64,000 nucleotides of DNA. Origin: Chryseobacterium sp. MA9. Its GTDB lineage: Bacteria > Bacteroidota > Bacteroidia > Flavobacteriales > Weeksellaceae. Below, piece after piece: positions 51,700 to 59,714 of the stretch. The stretch's first letter is position 1, and every line of letters begins with the position of its first letter. The notes under the pieces were generated by a model. It was not told the DNA's origin. It did not search any database and worked only from the letters and a program-made list of their open reading frames with translations. The stretch is from the NCBI RefSeq assembly GCF_024399315.1, contig NZ_CP075170.1, positions 1,922,001-1,986,000 of the forward strand. The letters are read 5' to 3'. Made by a program: the position numbers and the translations under genes.

Positions 51700-53301
51700 T
51701 TATCTTCTAGTTCTACCCTTATCGTTAGTTCTTGAATCCTGTGCAACACGGAATCCTACCCAACCATAAGCTCTGTTTTGATTTTTATATCTTCTTTGTC
51801 CCGGATCCAGCCAATATGCTGTATCCTGCCAAGAACCTCCTTTTACAACTCTAACCTCGTTAGAAATTCCTGAAGTTCTGTCTTTAGTATCTTTTTGTAA
51901 CTTCACTCTACCAGCTCCATCTACAACAAAGCTTTGCTTAGGAGCATTGTACATATCGAATCCTGCAGCAGAATCAGAAGCTCTGTAATATTCTAAAGAA
52001 GACTGTCTGTCACCATCTCTGTAGTTTCTGTAATCAGCGATAGTTTGTCTTTCAAATTGTCCAGGAAGTCCTTTATAAACTAATCTTCCGTCAGCTAAAG
52101 TATCATATTTGATAGTACCTTCGTCGATCATTTTATAAGTTCCGTCACCGTTTCTTACGATAGCCTGAGGCATGTTTCCTCTATAGTAGTTGAAATCGCT
52201 GTAATCTTCATCAATGATTGGTCTGTAAACATCCGCAGTCCATTCTGAAACGTTCCCGAACATACCATATACACCAAGATCGTTAGAAGGATACTTTCTT
52301 ACATCAGAAGTCTGTGCAGAACCATCATTCTTCCATCCTGAGATCCCAGAATAGTCACCTTTACCCATTTTGAAGTTTTCAAGGAACATTCCTCTGTCTC
52401 TTCCTTTGGTACCTCTTAATCTTTCGATTTCAGGTTTTTTACCTAGGTATTGGTTATATTCTCTGGTTTTTGCCATCCCAAGAGCTGCGTATTCCCATTC
52501 AACTTCGGTAGGAAGTCTGAACTTCTGTACCATTGCAGAATTTGGAGCTCTGTTAGCCGCAAGCAATCTCTGGTTTGTGGTTTTCATACCAGTTTTTTGC
52601 TGCATTCTTTTTTCATTGATATATCCTTGCATTTCAGGATCATTCGATTTGAATTTATCCATGTTGAATGCAGTTCCTCCCTGGTTGTTAGATTCGTTGA
52701 TATACAAATCTTTGGCAATAATACCAGACTGCATCAAAGCTTTTTCATTCGCTCTGTCTGTCAGCCACTCACAGTATCTGTTTGCCTGAGTCCAGGAAAC
52801 TCCTACCACCGGATAGTAATCAAATTCCGGAGAACGCAGATACGTTTCATTATAATCGTTTCTTGCTAATTTGTTGTCCCATAATAAGGTATCCGGTAAA
52901 GCACCGTTATAGATTTCCTTAAAACTAGGATCACTTGGTGGGAATACATACTTCAACCATGTAAGGTATTCGCGGTATTCGTAGTTAGTAATTTCTGTTT
53001 CTCCGATAAAGAATGAACTTACCTGCATTCTGCGAGGTGTGTTATTCCAATCGTGCATAACATCATCTTTCACTAATCCCATTGTAAAAGTTCCACCTTC
53101 TACATATACCATTCCAGGCCACCCCTTCTGCTTTTGTTGCTTTCCTGCAAAAAACCAACCTTGTTTTTCGTTTGGTTTCCAACCTGTTTTACTGACAAAT
53201 TTTTTGGTACCGCCACCTTTGCTGGTTCCCGATCCGCCACAGCTGGTTAATGCAAGTGTAGAACTTAATGCTATTAATGAAAACAACTTTAGTTTTTTCA
53301 T
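51700..53301 (-). CDS. gldJ: Gliding motility/type IX secretion lipoprotein GldJ
   Basis: Outer-membrane lipoprotein of 533 residues with a formylglycine-generating-enzyme (SUMF1) fold. ATG at 53301; an in-frame upstream start (53457) would put 52 residues ahead of the lipobox and is rejected. Lipobox ALTSC (Cys21) follows MKKLKLFSLIALSS. Then MVYVEGGTFTMG, IGETEITNYEYREYL, FRLPTEVEWEYAALG, GVYGMFGNVSEWTADVY and VRVVKGGSWQDTAYW mark the SUMF1 domain. GldJ is required for gliding and stability of type IX secretion in Flavobacterium. The divergent neighbour porU supports the name over GldK. Confidence 0.92.
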   Translation of the reverse strand: MKKLKLFSLIALSSTLALTSCGGSGTSKGGGTKKFVSKTGWKPNEKQGWFFAGKQQKQKGWPGMVYVEGGTFTMGLVKDDVMHDWNNTPRRMQVSSFFIGETEITNYEYREYLTWLKYVFPPSDPSFKEIYNGALPDTLLWDNKLARNDYNETYLRSPEFDYYPVVGVSWTQANRYCEWLTDRANEKALMQSGIIAKDLYINESNNQGGTAFNMDKFKSNDPEMQGYINEKRMQQKTGMKTTNQRLLAANRAPNSAMVQKFRLPTEVEWEYAALGMAKTREYNQYLGKKPEIERLRGTKGRDRGMFLENFKMGKGDYSGISGWKNDGSAQTSDVRKYPSNDLGVYGMFGNVSEWTADVYRPIIDEDYSDFNYYRGNMPQAIVRNGDGTYKMIDEGTIKYDTLADGRLVYKGLPGQFERQTIADYRNYRDGDRQSSLEYYRASDSAAGFDMYNAPKQSFVVDGAGRVKLQKDTKDRTSGISNEVRVVKGGSWQDTAYWLDPGQRRYKNQNRAYGWVGFRVAQDSRTNDKGRTRR

Positions 53302-53465
53302 AGTCGATATAAATATTTTCAAAGTACAAAGAAAAAATAAATTATTCAATAAATCAAGTAAACATTTGATTTTTTTGAAAAACGTTAACAATTTAATTTT
53401 ATTGTATCGCAATTTAATTCTAAAATTTTCATTTATTTTGTAATTTAGCAATTTCAATAGTAAAC

Positions 53466-56400
53466 ATGAAACGAAAAATTACGCTTTTATCTTTAATCGC
53501 TTTTGCATCAACACTTTACGCCCAAAGAAACACCATAGAATGGAATGGTTCAAAAATTCAGGATTTTGGCGATACAAAATTAAATCTTCCTAATTTTAAA
53601 AATGAGGGTTTTTCTTTCAGCCAAAATAATGTTTTTATAGTAACCAAGCAAAAAATCGGAGAAAAGCAGCTGAAAATTTCAGACCTTGTCTGGGAAAGCG
53701 TTCCTGCTCAGGATTTATTTGAGTTGGATAAAGGAAGACTTCCTGATTATGATGTAGCAGATGTTTCCTATTATAATTTAGATGGAGACAGCTATGCCAG
53801 CATCAGTGTTGCTTTGTTTAAAAATGTAAAAGGCCGTGTTCAGAGATTATCTTCGTTTAATGTTTCAGAAGCCTCCTCATTTGTAAATACAACAGGGACT
53901 GTTAATAAAATAGGAACAACTTCCAACCCATTATCCAGTGGCAACTTTTACAAAATAAAAGTAGACAAGTCCGGCGTATTCAAAATTACATCACAGTTTT
54001 TAAAAGATAACGGAATCAATCCAGCCTCTGTAAATCCTAAAAATTTCAGAATTTATGGAAACGGAGGAGTATTGCTTCCTGAATATAACCAGGATGCACG
54101 ATATGGAGCTTTACAGGAGAATGCCATTCAGGTAGTAGGTGAAGATGACGGGGTATGGAACGATAATGATTATGCTCTTTTCTACGCTCAGGGTCCTGAT
54201 GGCTATAACCTTTATGATACAGCCAATGGAAATGGTTTTAAAAGAAAAGATACCCGATTCAGCGAAAGAAGTAATAATGTAAAAAATATATATGAAGATT
54301 TTTCTTATTACTATATCAACTTTGACAAAGGTTCCGGGAAAAGAGTTCCAACTGTTGACGGGAACCTTCCTGCCCAGCTGATTACAAGATATGACAATTA
54401 CCAGGTGATCAACAAGGATCAGAAAAACTTGTTGAAAGTAGGCAGAACATGGGTGGAGGACACTCCTTTCAGCAATGAAAAAACATTGACATTTTCTACC
54501 AACTCGCCAATACAGGCTGGTGATGTTATACGATACAGAACTCAGGTGGTAGCGTATAATTCACAACAGAATACAATTGATTTTAAGATCAATAATTTAA
54601 ATCCGCATCCACTTCAAACGATCCCTACAGATACTTCATCTTACCAGTATACCTTCTACCCTGTAACCTATTCCGGAACGCTTACCAATCTTACCGGAAA
54701 TCAGATTACAATGGTTTTGAATCCTGATATTTCTAAAAACCCTAACGGAACTTTCTATTTTGATTATGTGGAAGTTCAGTACAAAGAAAATCTTGCTTTC
54801 AATGGCTCACAGATGAACTTCAGGGATTATTCAATTGTAAGTGGAAGCAATACAGATTACGGATTCAGCATCACCAATGCTGCTAATATAGAACAGGTAT
54901 GGGATGTAACGGATATTACCAATGCCAACCGAAGAGTGAATAAAGCCGGAGCCGGTTCTTTCAACTTTGCTTATACAGCTGCTGATCAGAATTTCAATAA
55001 TGAGTTTGTAGCTTTCCGTGCTGATGCTGCTTTCAGTCCGCAGTTTGTAGGAAGAATTTCCAATCAGAATCTTTCTGCTTTACAAAATATAGATTATTTG
55101 ATTCTGACTGTTCCTGAAATGATGGGCCAAGCTCAGAGACTTGCCAACTATCATCAGACCGCTCATAATTATAAAGTAGAAATTGTAGACGTCAATAAAA
55201 TCTATGAAGAATTTGGCAGTGGAAGTAAAGATCTTACAGCTGTAAGAGATTTCGTCAGCAAGCTCAATACTCCTCTTGGCAGACTTCAATATGTATTTAT
55301 TCTGGGGGATGCTTCATTTGATTATAAAAACAGAGTTCCCAATAATACAAACGTTGTTGCCAGCTACCAGAGTGAGCAGTCTTCAGATTACGTATCTTCA
55401 TTTGTAACGGATGATTATATTGCAATGACCAAGCCGCAGACCACATTATTAATTGAAAACAATTTACCGGATCTGCCTGTGGGTAGAATTCCGGCTGCAA
55501 ATGTGAGCGAAGCCGGAGATATGATTAATAAAACGCTGGCTTATTACAACTCTCTTCAGGGGCAGTCAACCCCTTTCGGAGACTGGCGTATGCGACTTGA
55601 TTTTGTTGTGGATGATAATAACGAAGGAGGAAGTCCTTTCCACAATGTAATGGACAACAGTCTTGCTACTATATTTGAACAGCCTAACCAGCTTGAACTG
55701 AAAGAATATAATGTTAAAAAATTATACATGGATGCCTTCACCGCTCAGAGTACATCTGGAGGACGAAGATATCCACAGGTAAATCAGGCTATCTCCAATG
55801 CTATCGGAAACAGTTTATATCTGTTTTATTTCGGACACGGAGGAATTAACGGCTGGGCACAGGAAAGAGTATTAACAACTACTGAGGTTCAGAATGCGAA
55901 TAACTTTTCAAATGTATACAGCAGATTTCCGTTTGTTTCTACCATCACATGTGAATTTACGTTATGGGATGAGCCTGCAACCAATTCTGTAGGAGAACAG
56001 TTTATCAAAATGAAACAGGGAGGTGCATCAGCAATGATTACTTCCAGCCGTGCTATTGGTGTAGATTACGGGCGTGATTTCACCAATACATTTACCCAGA
56101 ATATTTTTAAACTAACCAGTGACGATTTCAATTCGTTAGGAAATGCACATTTACTGGCTAAAAAGCAGAAGGGACCAAACAATAACCATTTAAAGGTAAA
56201 CTTCCTGGGTGACCCTGCTATGAAATTAAGCAGACCGCAAAGACTTCTTACCATTGATAACATTGAAACTCCGGTTCCTGGACTGATCAGAGGTTTGGAT
56301 TTTGTAAAAATAAAAGGACACATCAATAATCCGAACGGAACATTGAACAACACCTTCAACGGGAGAGTCAGCATTAATATTTTTGATAAGAGACTAAATA

Positions 56401-57368
56401 AGAAAACATTAAATAATACGGGTGTTTTATCTCCGGTTTTAGATTATACAGAGGAAGGAAGTGCTATTGTAAAAGCTGCCGGAACCGCTGTAAACGGAGT
56501 ATTCACTGCAGAATTCTATGTTCCTAAAGACATCAACTATGCGGTGGGCCAGGGAAGAATTCTAGCCTATGCAGACAACAAGGCAACGGATGTTTTCAAC
56601 AATCAGGCAGTACAGGTAGGTGATATCAACCCTAATGGAATCAATGACAGCCAGCCTCCAAAAGTAAAACTGTATATGAATAACACCAACTTTGCGGATG
56701 GTGGAATTACCAACCAGAATCCAATGCTTCTTGCCTGTCTTACAGATGACACAGGAATCAACTCCACAGGTTCAGGGGTAGGTCACGATATTACGACGTA
56801 TCTGGACGGGCAGATTATCAATACTGTTGTTTTAAATGACTTTTACTCTGCCGGAGAAGGAAATGGATGTTTAAATCCAAGTCTTGCCGACTACCAAAAA
56901 GGAAATGTAACCTATCCTTTCAGAAATTTAGCGATTGGACAACACCAATTGACATTTAAAGTTTGGGATATAAACAATAATTCTACATCTGCTACGTTAA
57001 ATTTTGAAGTTAAAGATGAATCTGACCAACACCTGACGATCAACCGTCCGCTGAACTGGCCAAATCCATTTACGAATAAAACCTATATTCAGTTTGAACA
57101 CAATTGTGATGATATTCTGGATGTGAACGTACAAATTTATACAATAACCGGAAGATTGGTAAGAACTTTATCACAACCGGTAGTCGCAGAACCGTTCCTA
57201 CAGGGCTTTAGAACCCCTCGTCAGGCAATAGAATGGGACGGAAGAGATGATTTTGGGTCAACAGTAGCAAAAGGTACGTATATTTTTAAGATATTTGCAA
57301 AAAGTCAAAATCAAGAAAAATGCAAAGGAAGTGCTACAGCTGTAGAAAAAATGGTACTTTTGAAATAA
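53466..57368 (+). CDS. porU: Type IX secretion system sortase PorU
   Basis: Cell-surface protease of 1300 residues that cleaves the C-terminal signal of type IX cargo and attaches it to lipopolysaccharide. Signal peptide (about 1-19, ending TLYAQ), a long beta-rich N-terminal region, the gingipain-like C25 domain (about 570-950) with catalytic His791 (FYFGHGGINGW) and Cys829 (STITCEFTLWDEP). The C-terminus has a type A sorting-like domain (PNPFTNKTYIQFEH, TYIFKIFAKS). It starts 164 bases from gldJ, divergent, and porV follows by 59 bases. The catalytic pair is intact. Confidence 0.96.
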   Translation: MKRKITLLSLIAFASTLYAQRNTIEWNGSKIQDFGDTKLNLPNFKNEGFSFSQNNVFIVTKQKIGEKQLKISDLVWESVPAQDLFELDKGRLPDYDVADVSYYNLDGDSYASISVALFKNVKGRVQRLSSFNVSEASSFVNTTGTVNKIGTTSNPLSSGNFYKIKVDKSGVFKITSQFLKDNGINPASVNPKNFRIYGNGGVLLPEYNQDARYGALQENAIQVVGEDDGVWNDNDYALFYAQGPDGYNLYDTANGNGFKRKDTRFSERSNNVKNIYEDFSYYYINFDKGSGKRVPTVDGNLPAQLITRYDNYQVINKDQKNLLKVGRTWVEDTPFSNEKTLTFSTNSPIQAGDVIRYRTQVVAYNSQQNTIDFKINNLNPHPLQTIPTDTSSYQYTFYPVTYSGTLTNLTGNQITMVLNPDISKNPNGTFYFDYVEVQYKENLAFNGSQMNFRDYSIVSGSNTDYGFSITNAANIEQVWDVTDITNANRRVNKAGAGSFNFAYTAADQNFNNEFVAFRADAAFSPQFVGRISNQNLSALQNIDYLILTVPEMMGQAQRLANYHQTAHNYKVEIVDVNKIYEEFGSGSKDLTAVRDFVSKLNTPLGRLQYVFILGDASFDYKNRVPNNTNVVASYQSEQSSDYVSSFVTDDYIAMTKPQTTLLIENNLPDLPVGRIPAANVSEAGDMINKTLAYYNSLQGQSTPFGDWRMRLDFVVDDNNEGGSPFHNVMDNSLATIFEQPNQLELKEYNVKKLYMDAFTAQSTSGGRRYPQVNQAISNAIGNSLYLFYFGHGGINGWAQERVLTTTEVQNANNFSNVYSRFPFVSTITCEFTLWDEPATNSVGEQFIKMKQGGASAMITSSRAIGVDYGRDFTNTFTQNIFKLTSDDFNSLGNAHLLAKKQKGPNNNHLKVNFLGDPAMKLSRPQRLLTIDNIETPVPGLIRGLDFVKIKGHINNPNGTLNNTFNGRVSINIFDKRLNKKTLNNTGVLSPVLDYTEEGSAIVKAAGTAVNGVFTAEFYVPKDINYAVGQGRILAYADNKATDVFNNQAVQVGDINPNGINDSQPPKVKLYMNNTNFADGGITNQNPMLLACLTDDTGINSTGSGVGHDITTYLDGQIINTVVLNDFYSAGEGNGCLNPSLADYQKGNVTYPFRNLAIGQHQLTFKVWDINNNSTSATLNFEVKDESDQHLTINRPLNWPNPFTNKTYIQFEHNCDDILDVNVQIYTITGRLVRTLSQPVVAEPFLQGFRTPRQAIEWDGRDDFGSTVAKGTYIFKIFAKSQNQEKCKGSATAVEKMVLLK

Positions 57369-57427
57369 TTAAATAATACATAGACAATAATATTAATAAA
57401 AAACTGATAATATATAAAAGACAACAT

Positions 57428-58591
57428 ATGAATTTAACTACTAAACTGCTTTTAGGATTTGGTTTGAGTGCTGGTTTTTTAGGCTATTCGCAAGATTTAG
57501 GTAAAGTAAACCCAGTTCTTACCGGAGCTCCTTTCCTAAGAATTGCGCCTGATGCGAGATCAGGAGGTATGGGAGACCAAGGGGTGGTAACCTCTCCGGA
57601 TGCATTTTCACAATTCTGGAATGCGGCTAAATATCCTTTCAGCAGAACAAGTTCTTCCGTAGGTCTTAACTATACGCCTTATATGGGAAAACTTACCAAT
57701 GATGTATTCTTATTATATGCTTCGTTCCATAAGTTTCTGGGGCAGGAAGAGAGATCTACTATCTCTGCAAGTATCTATTATTTCAACATGGGACAGGTAG
57801 ACCTGACTCAGCTGGTAGGTACAGAAATTGCATCAATGGGTACATCAAAACCAAACGAATTCTCTATTGACGTTGCTTATGCTTTGAAACTTTCCGATTC
57901 ATTCTCTGGTGCTGTTACCGGTAGATTTATCCGTTCAGACTTAGCCGGAGGATTCAATACAGACACTACACTTAAAGCGGCTAACAGTTTTGCAGTAGAC
58001 GTTTCAGCATACTATACCTCGCCAAGATTCTCCAGTATCGGAGGATATGATGGTAAAGTGAATGCAGGTTTAGCTATTCAGAACGTAGGTCCAAAACTGG
58101 ATTATACAGGAAATGAAGAGTCAAGATCTTATCTTCCTACAATGGCAAGATTAGGGGTTGGATATGACATGTACCTGGATGATATGAACAGAGTTGGAAT
58201 CTCTGTGGAAGGTTCAAAACTTTTGGTTCCTGGATCTGAATATGCAGGAATTGATCCCAATACAAGACAGCCTATTTATCAAATCCCGAATGTAGGACCA
58301 ATGGCTGGTATTGGAAAATCTTTCAAAAACAAAAACAGTATCATGTACAGTGGTGCTTTAGAATATTCTTATGACAATGCATTTTCTGTAAGAGGAGGTT
58401 ACTTCCATGAAAGTGAAGAGCAGGGAGCAAGACAGTTTGCTACAGCGGGTGTTGGTTTAAGATACCGTTCTTTCGGACTGGATCTTTCTTACCTGATCAA
58501 CATGTCTAAAATCAACAGTGCATTGGATAATACACTTCGTTTCGGTCTTACCTGGAACATCGGAGAAGAGACATCCAATAACGATCGTTAA
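57428..58591 (+). CDS. porV: Type IX secretion system protein PorV
   Basis: Outer-membrane barrel of 387 residues (FadL-like family) that shuttles cargo from the translocon to PorU. Signal peptide 1-21 (ending GYSQD), the conserved GAPFLRIAPDARSGGMGDQG (about 34-53), which is the family signature, and a C-terminal strand (FGLDLSYLINMS, LRFGLTWNIGEE). It lies 59 bases after porU and is followed by a clear terminator. The pair encodes the attachment complex core. Confidence 0.96.
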   Translation: MNLTTKLLLGFGLSAGFLGYSQDLGKVNPVLTGAPFLRIAPDARSGGMGDQGVVTSPDAFSQFWNAAKYPFSRTSSSVGLNYTPYMGKLTNDVFLLYASFHKFLGQEERSTISASIYYFNMGQVDLTQLVGTEIASMGTSKPNEFSIDVAYALKLSDSFSGAVTGRFIRSDLAGGFNTDTTLKAANSFAVDVSAYYTSPRFSSIGGYDGKVNAGLAIQNVGPKLDYTGNEESRSYLPTMARLGVGYDMYLDDMNRVGISVEGSKLLVPGSEYAGIDPNTRQPIYQIPNVGPMAGIGKSFKNKNSIMYSGALEYSYDNAFSVRGGYFHESEEQGARQFATAGVGLRYRSFGLDLSYLINMSKINSALDNTLRFGLTWNIGEETSNNDR

Positions 58592-58610
58592 AAAAAGCTA
58601 CAGCTATATA

Positions 58611-58640
58611 AAAAGCCTCATTTTACATGAGGCTTTTTTT
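58611..58640 (+). terminator. Terminator of porV
   Basis: AAAAGCCTCAT / ATGAGGCTTTT with a 5-base loop followed by T-run, 19 bases after the stop. Confidence 0.85.
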
Positions 58641-58642
58641 GT

Positions 58643-58738
58643 GGCAATTGTGAATCTTCAATCCGCTTCACTTGTCAATTTCTTTTACATACTACAACCA
58701 TGCACTTTGCGAAACAAAAATTCACTATTGACCTTTAA
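58643..58738. repeat. Dispersed repeat element (CAATTGTGAAT type)
   Basis: Starts GCAATTGTGAATCTTC and ends ATTCACTATTGACC, the same end motifs as the element at 39729. It covers the gap between porV and the metallo-beta-lactamase gene and reaches its last codons. Confidence 0.55.
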
Positions 58739-59483
58739 ATAATGTAATGGTATAATCAAGAAGTCTCCCGTCTCCATAATCTCCATGCCCCGGAACTACA
58801 ATTTTCACGTTGGGATATTCTTTTTTAACTTTTTCAACGGTATTTGACCACGCAGAGACATTTGCATCTCCTAAATATCCTTTACCTGCCTCAAGCTCCT
58901 TCAACAAACAACCTCCAAACAGAATATTTTCACTTGGGAAATATCCAACAGCATTGTCTCTTGTATGACCTTCTCCAAAATACTTTGCAATAACATCTTT
59001 ATTTCCTATTTTCAAAACTACAGAATCATTAAAACTGTTTTCAGGAATAACAAAATTATTTTCTTTGGCTAATTCTATTGTTTTAGCATAGGAATAAGAA
59101 GGGATATTCTTTTTATGAAATGGGAGCAATCCTCCTAAACTATCATCATGAAAATGAGTCGGAATCACTGCATTGATTTTAGCATGAAGTTTTTCATTAA
59201 TCCATTGTATCAGTTCTTCTGAGCCTTTGTCATTAGTGGGCGTATCAAAAATAATAGTTTCATTATTATCTCTTACAATGAGTCCATTACACGGTACATT
59301 TCCAAAATCATTCGTCTGTTTAAAGGAAGTATGTATAAAAGAGTTTTCAGAAATCTGTGTGATAACCAGATCTTTTGATTCATAAATTTTCTTTGCCTTA
59401 AAAATGTTTTTGTTCTGTGAACTACAGCTTAAAATGACAAAAGAAAACAAAATGGCAAATATATTCTTACTGATGATCTTCAT
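58725..59483 (-). CDS. bla: Subclass B1 metallo-beta-lactamase, lipoprotein type
   Basis: Zinc beta-lactamase of 252 residues. Zinc ligands: His110, His112 and Asp114 (THFHDDSLGG), His173 (GEGHTRDN), Cys192 (GGCLLK) and His233 (VPGHGDYG), with Lys195 for the substrate carboxylate. This is the full B1 set. The N-terminus is MKIISKNIFAILFSFVILSC with lipid Cys20, so it is membrane-anchored, unlike soluble IND-type enzymes. It differs clearly in sequence from IND as I remember it. It probably hydrolyses penicillins, cephalosporins and carbapenems; spectrum unproven. Single gene, no mobile element nearby, so likely chromosomal and intrinsic. Confidence 0.9.
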   Translation of the reverse strand: MKIISKNIFAILFSFVILSCSSQNKNIFKAKKIYESKDLVITQISENSFIHTSFKQTNDFGNVPCNGLIVRDNNETIIFDTPTNDKGSEELIQWINEKLHAKINAVIPTHFHDDSLGGLLPFHKKNIPSYSYAKTIELAKENNFVIPENSFNDSVVLKIGNKDVIAKYFGEGHTRDNAVGYFPSENILFGGCLLKELEAGKGYLGDANVSAWSNTVEKVKKEYPNVKIVVPGHGDYGDGRLLDYTITLFKGQ

Positions 59484-59702
59484 AAAACAATTATTTAAAC
59501 TTGATATAAGCTAAGGTAAGAATTCATGGAACAAGATTTGTTAGGTGTTGTGCTAAAAATGATCAAGTAATGTAGTATGAATTATCAATCTACTTCGCTT
59601 CTCAGTTTATTTTAAATAACAAAGCAGCTCACTTAAAATAAATATAATATTTAAGTTTATAAAAGTCTCTTTATTTATGGTAATTTTCTTAAATTCAATA
59701 AC

Positions 59703-59710
59703 TATTTTTG
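59703..59710 (+). promoter_or_regulatory. Promoter box right before the FUSC gene (leaderless?)
   Basis: TATTTTTG matches TAnnTTTG and ends only 4 bases before the ATG at 59715. If it is used, transcription would begin at or near the start codon, giving a leaderless or nearly leaderless mRNA. Confidence 0.4.
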
Positions 59711-59714
59711 TAGT

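Noticed and set aside
53302..53457. Upstream in-frame start for GldJ adding 52 residues
   Set aside because: It would bury the signal peptide and lipobox (Cys21 of the shorter form) and consists of AT-rich sequence that encodes Ile/Lys/Leu. ATG at 53301 is preferred.
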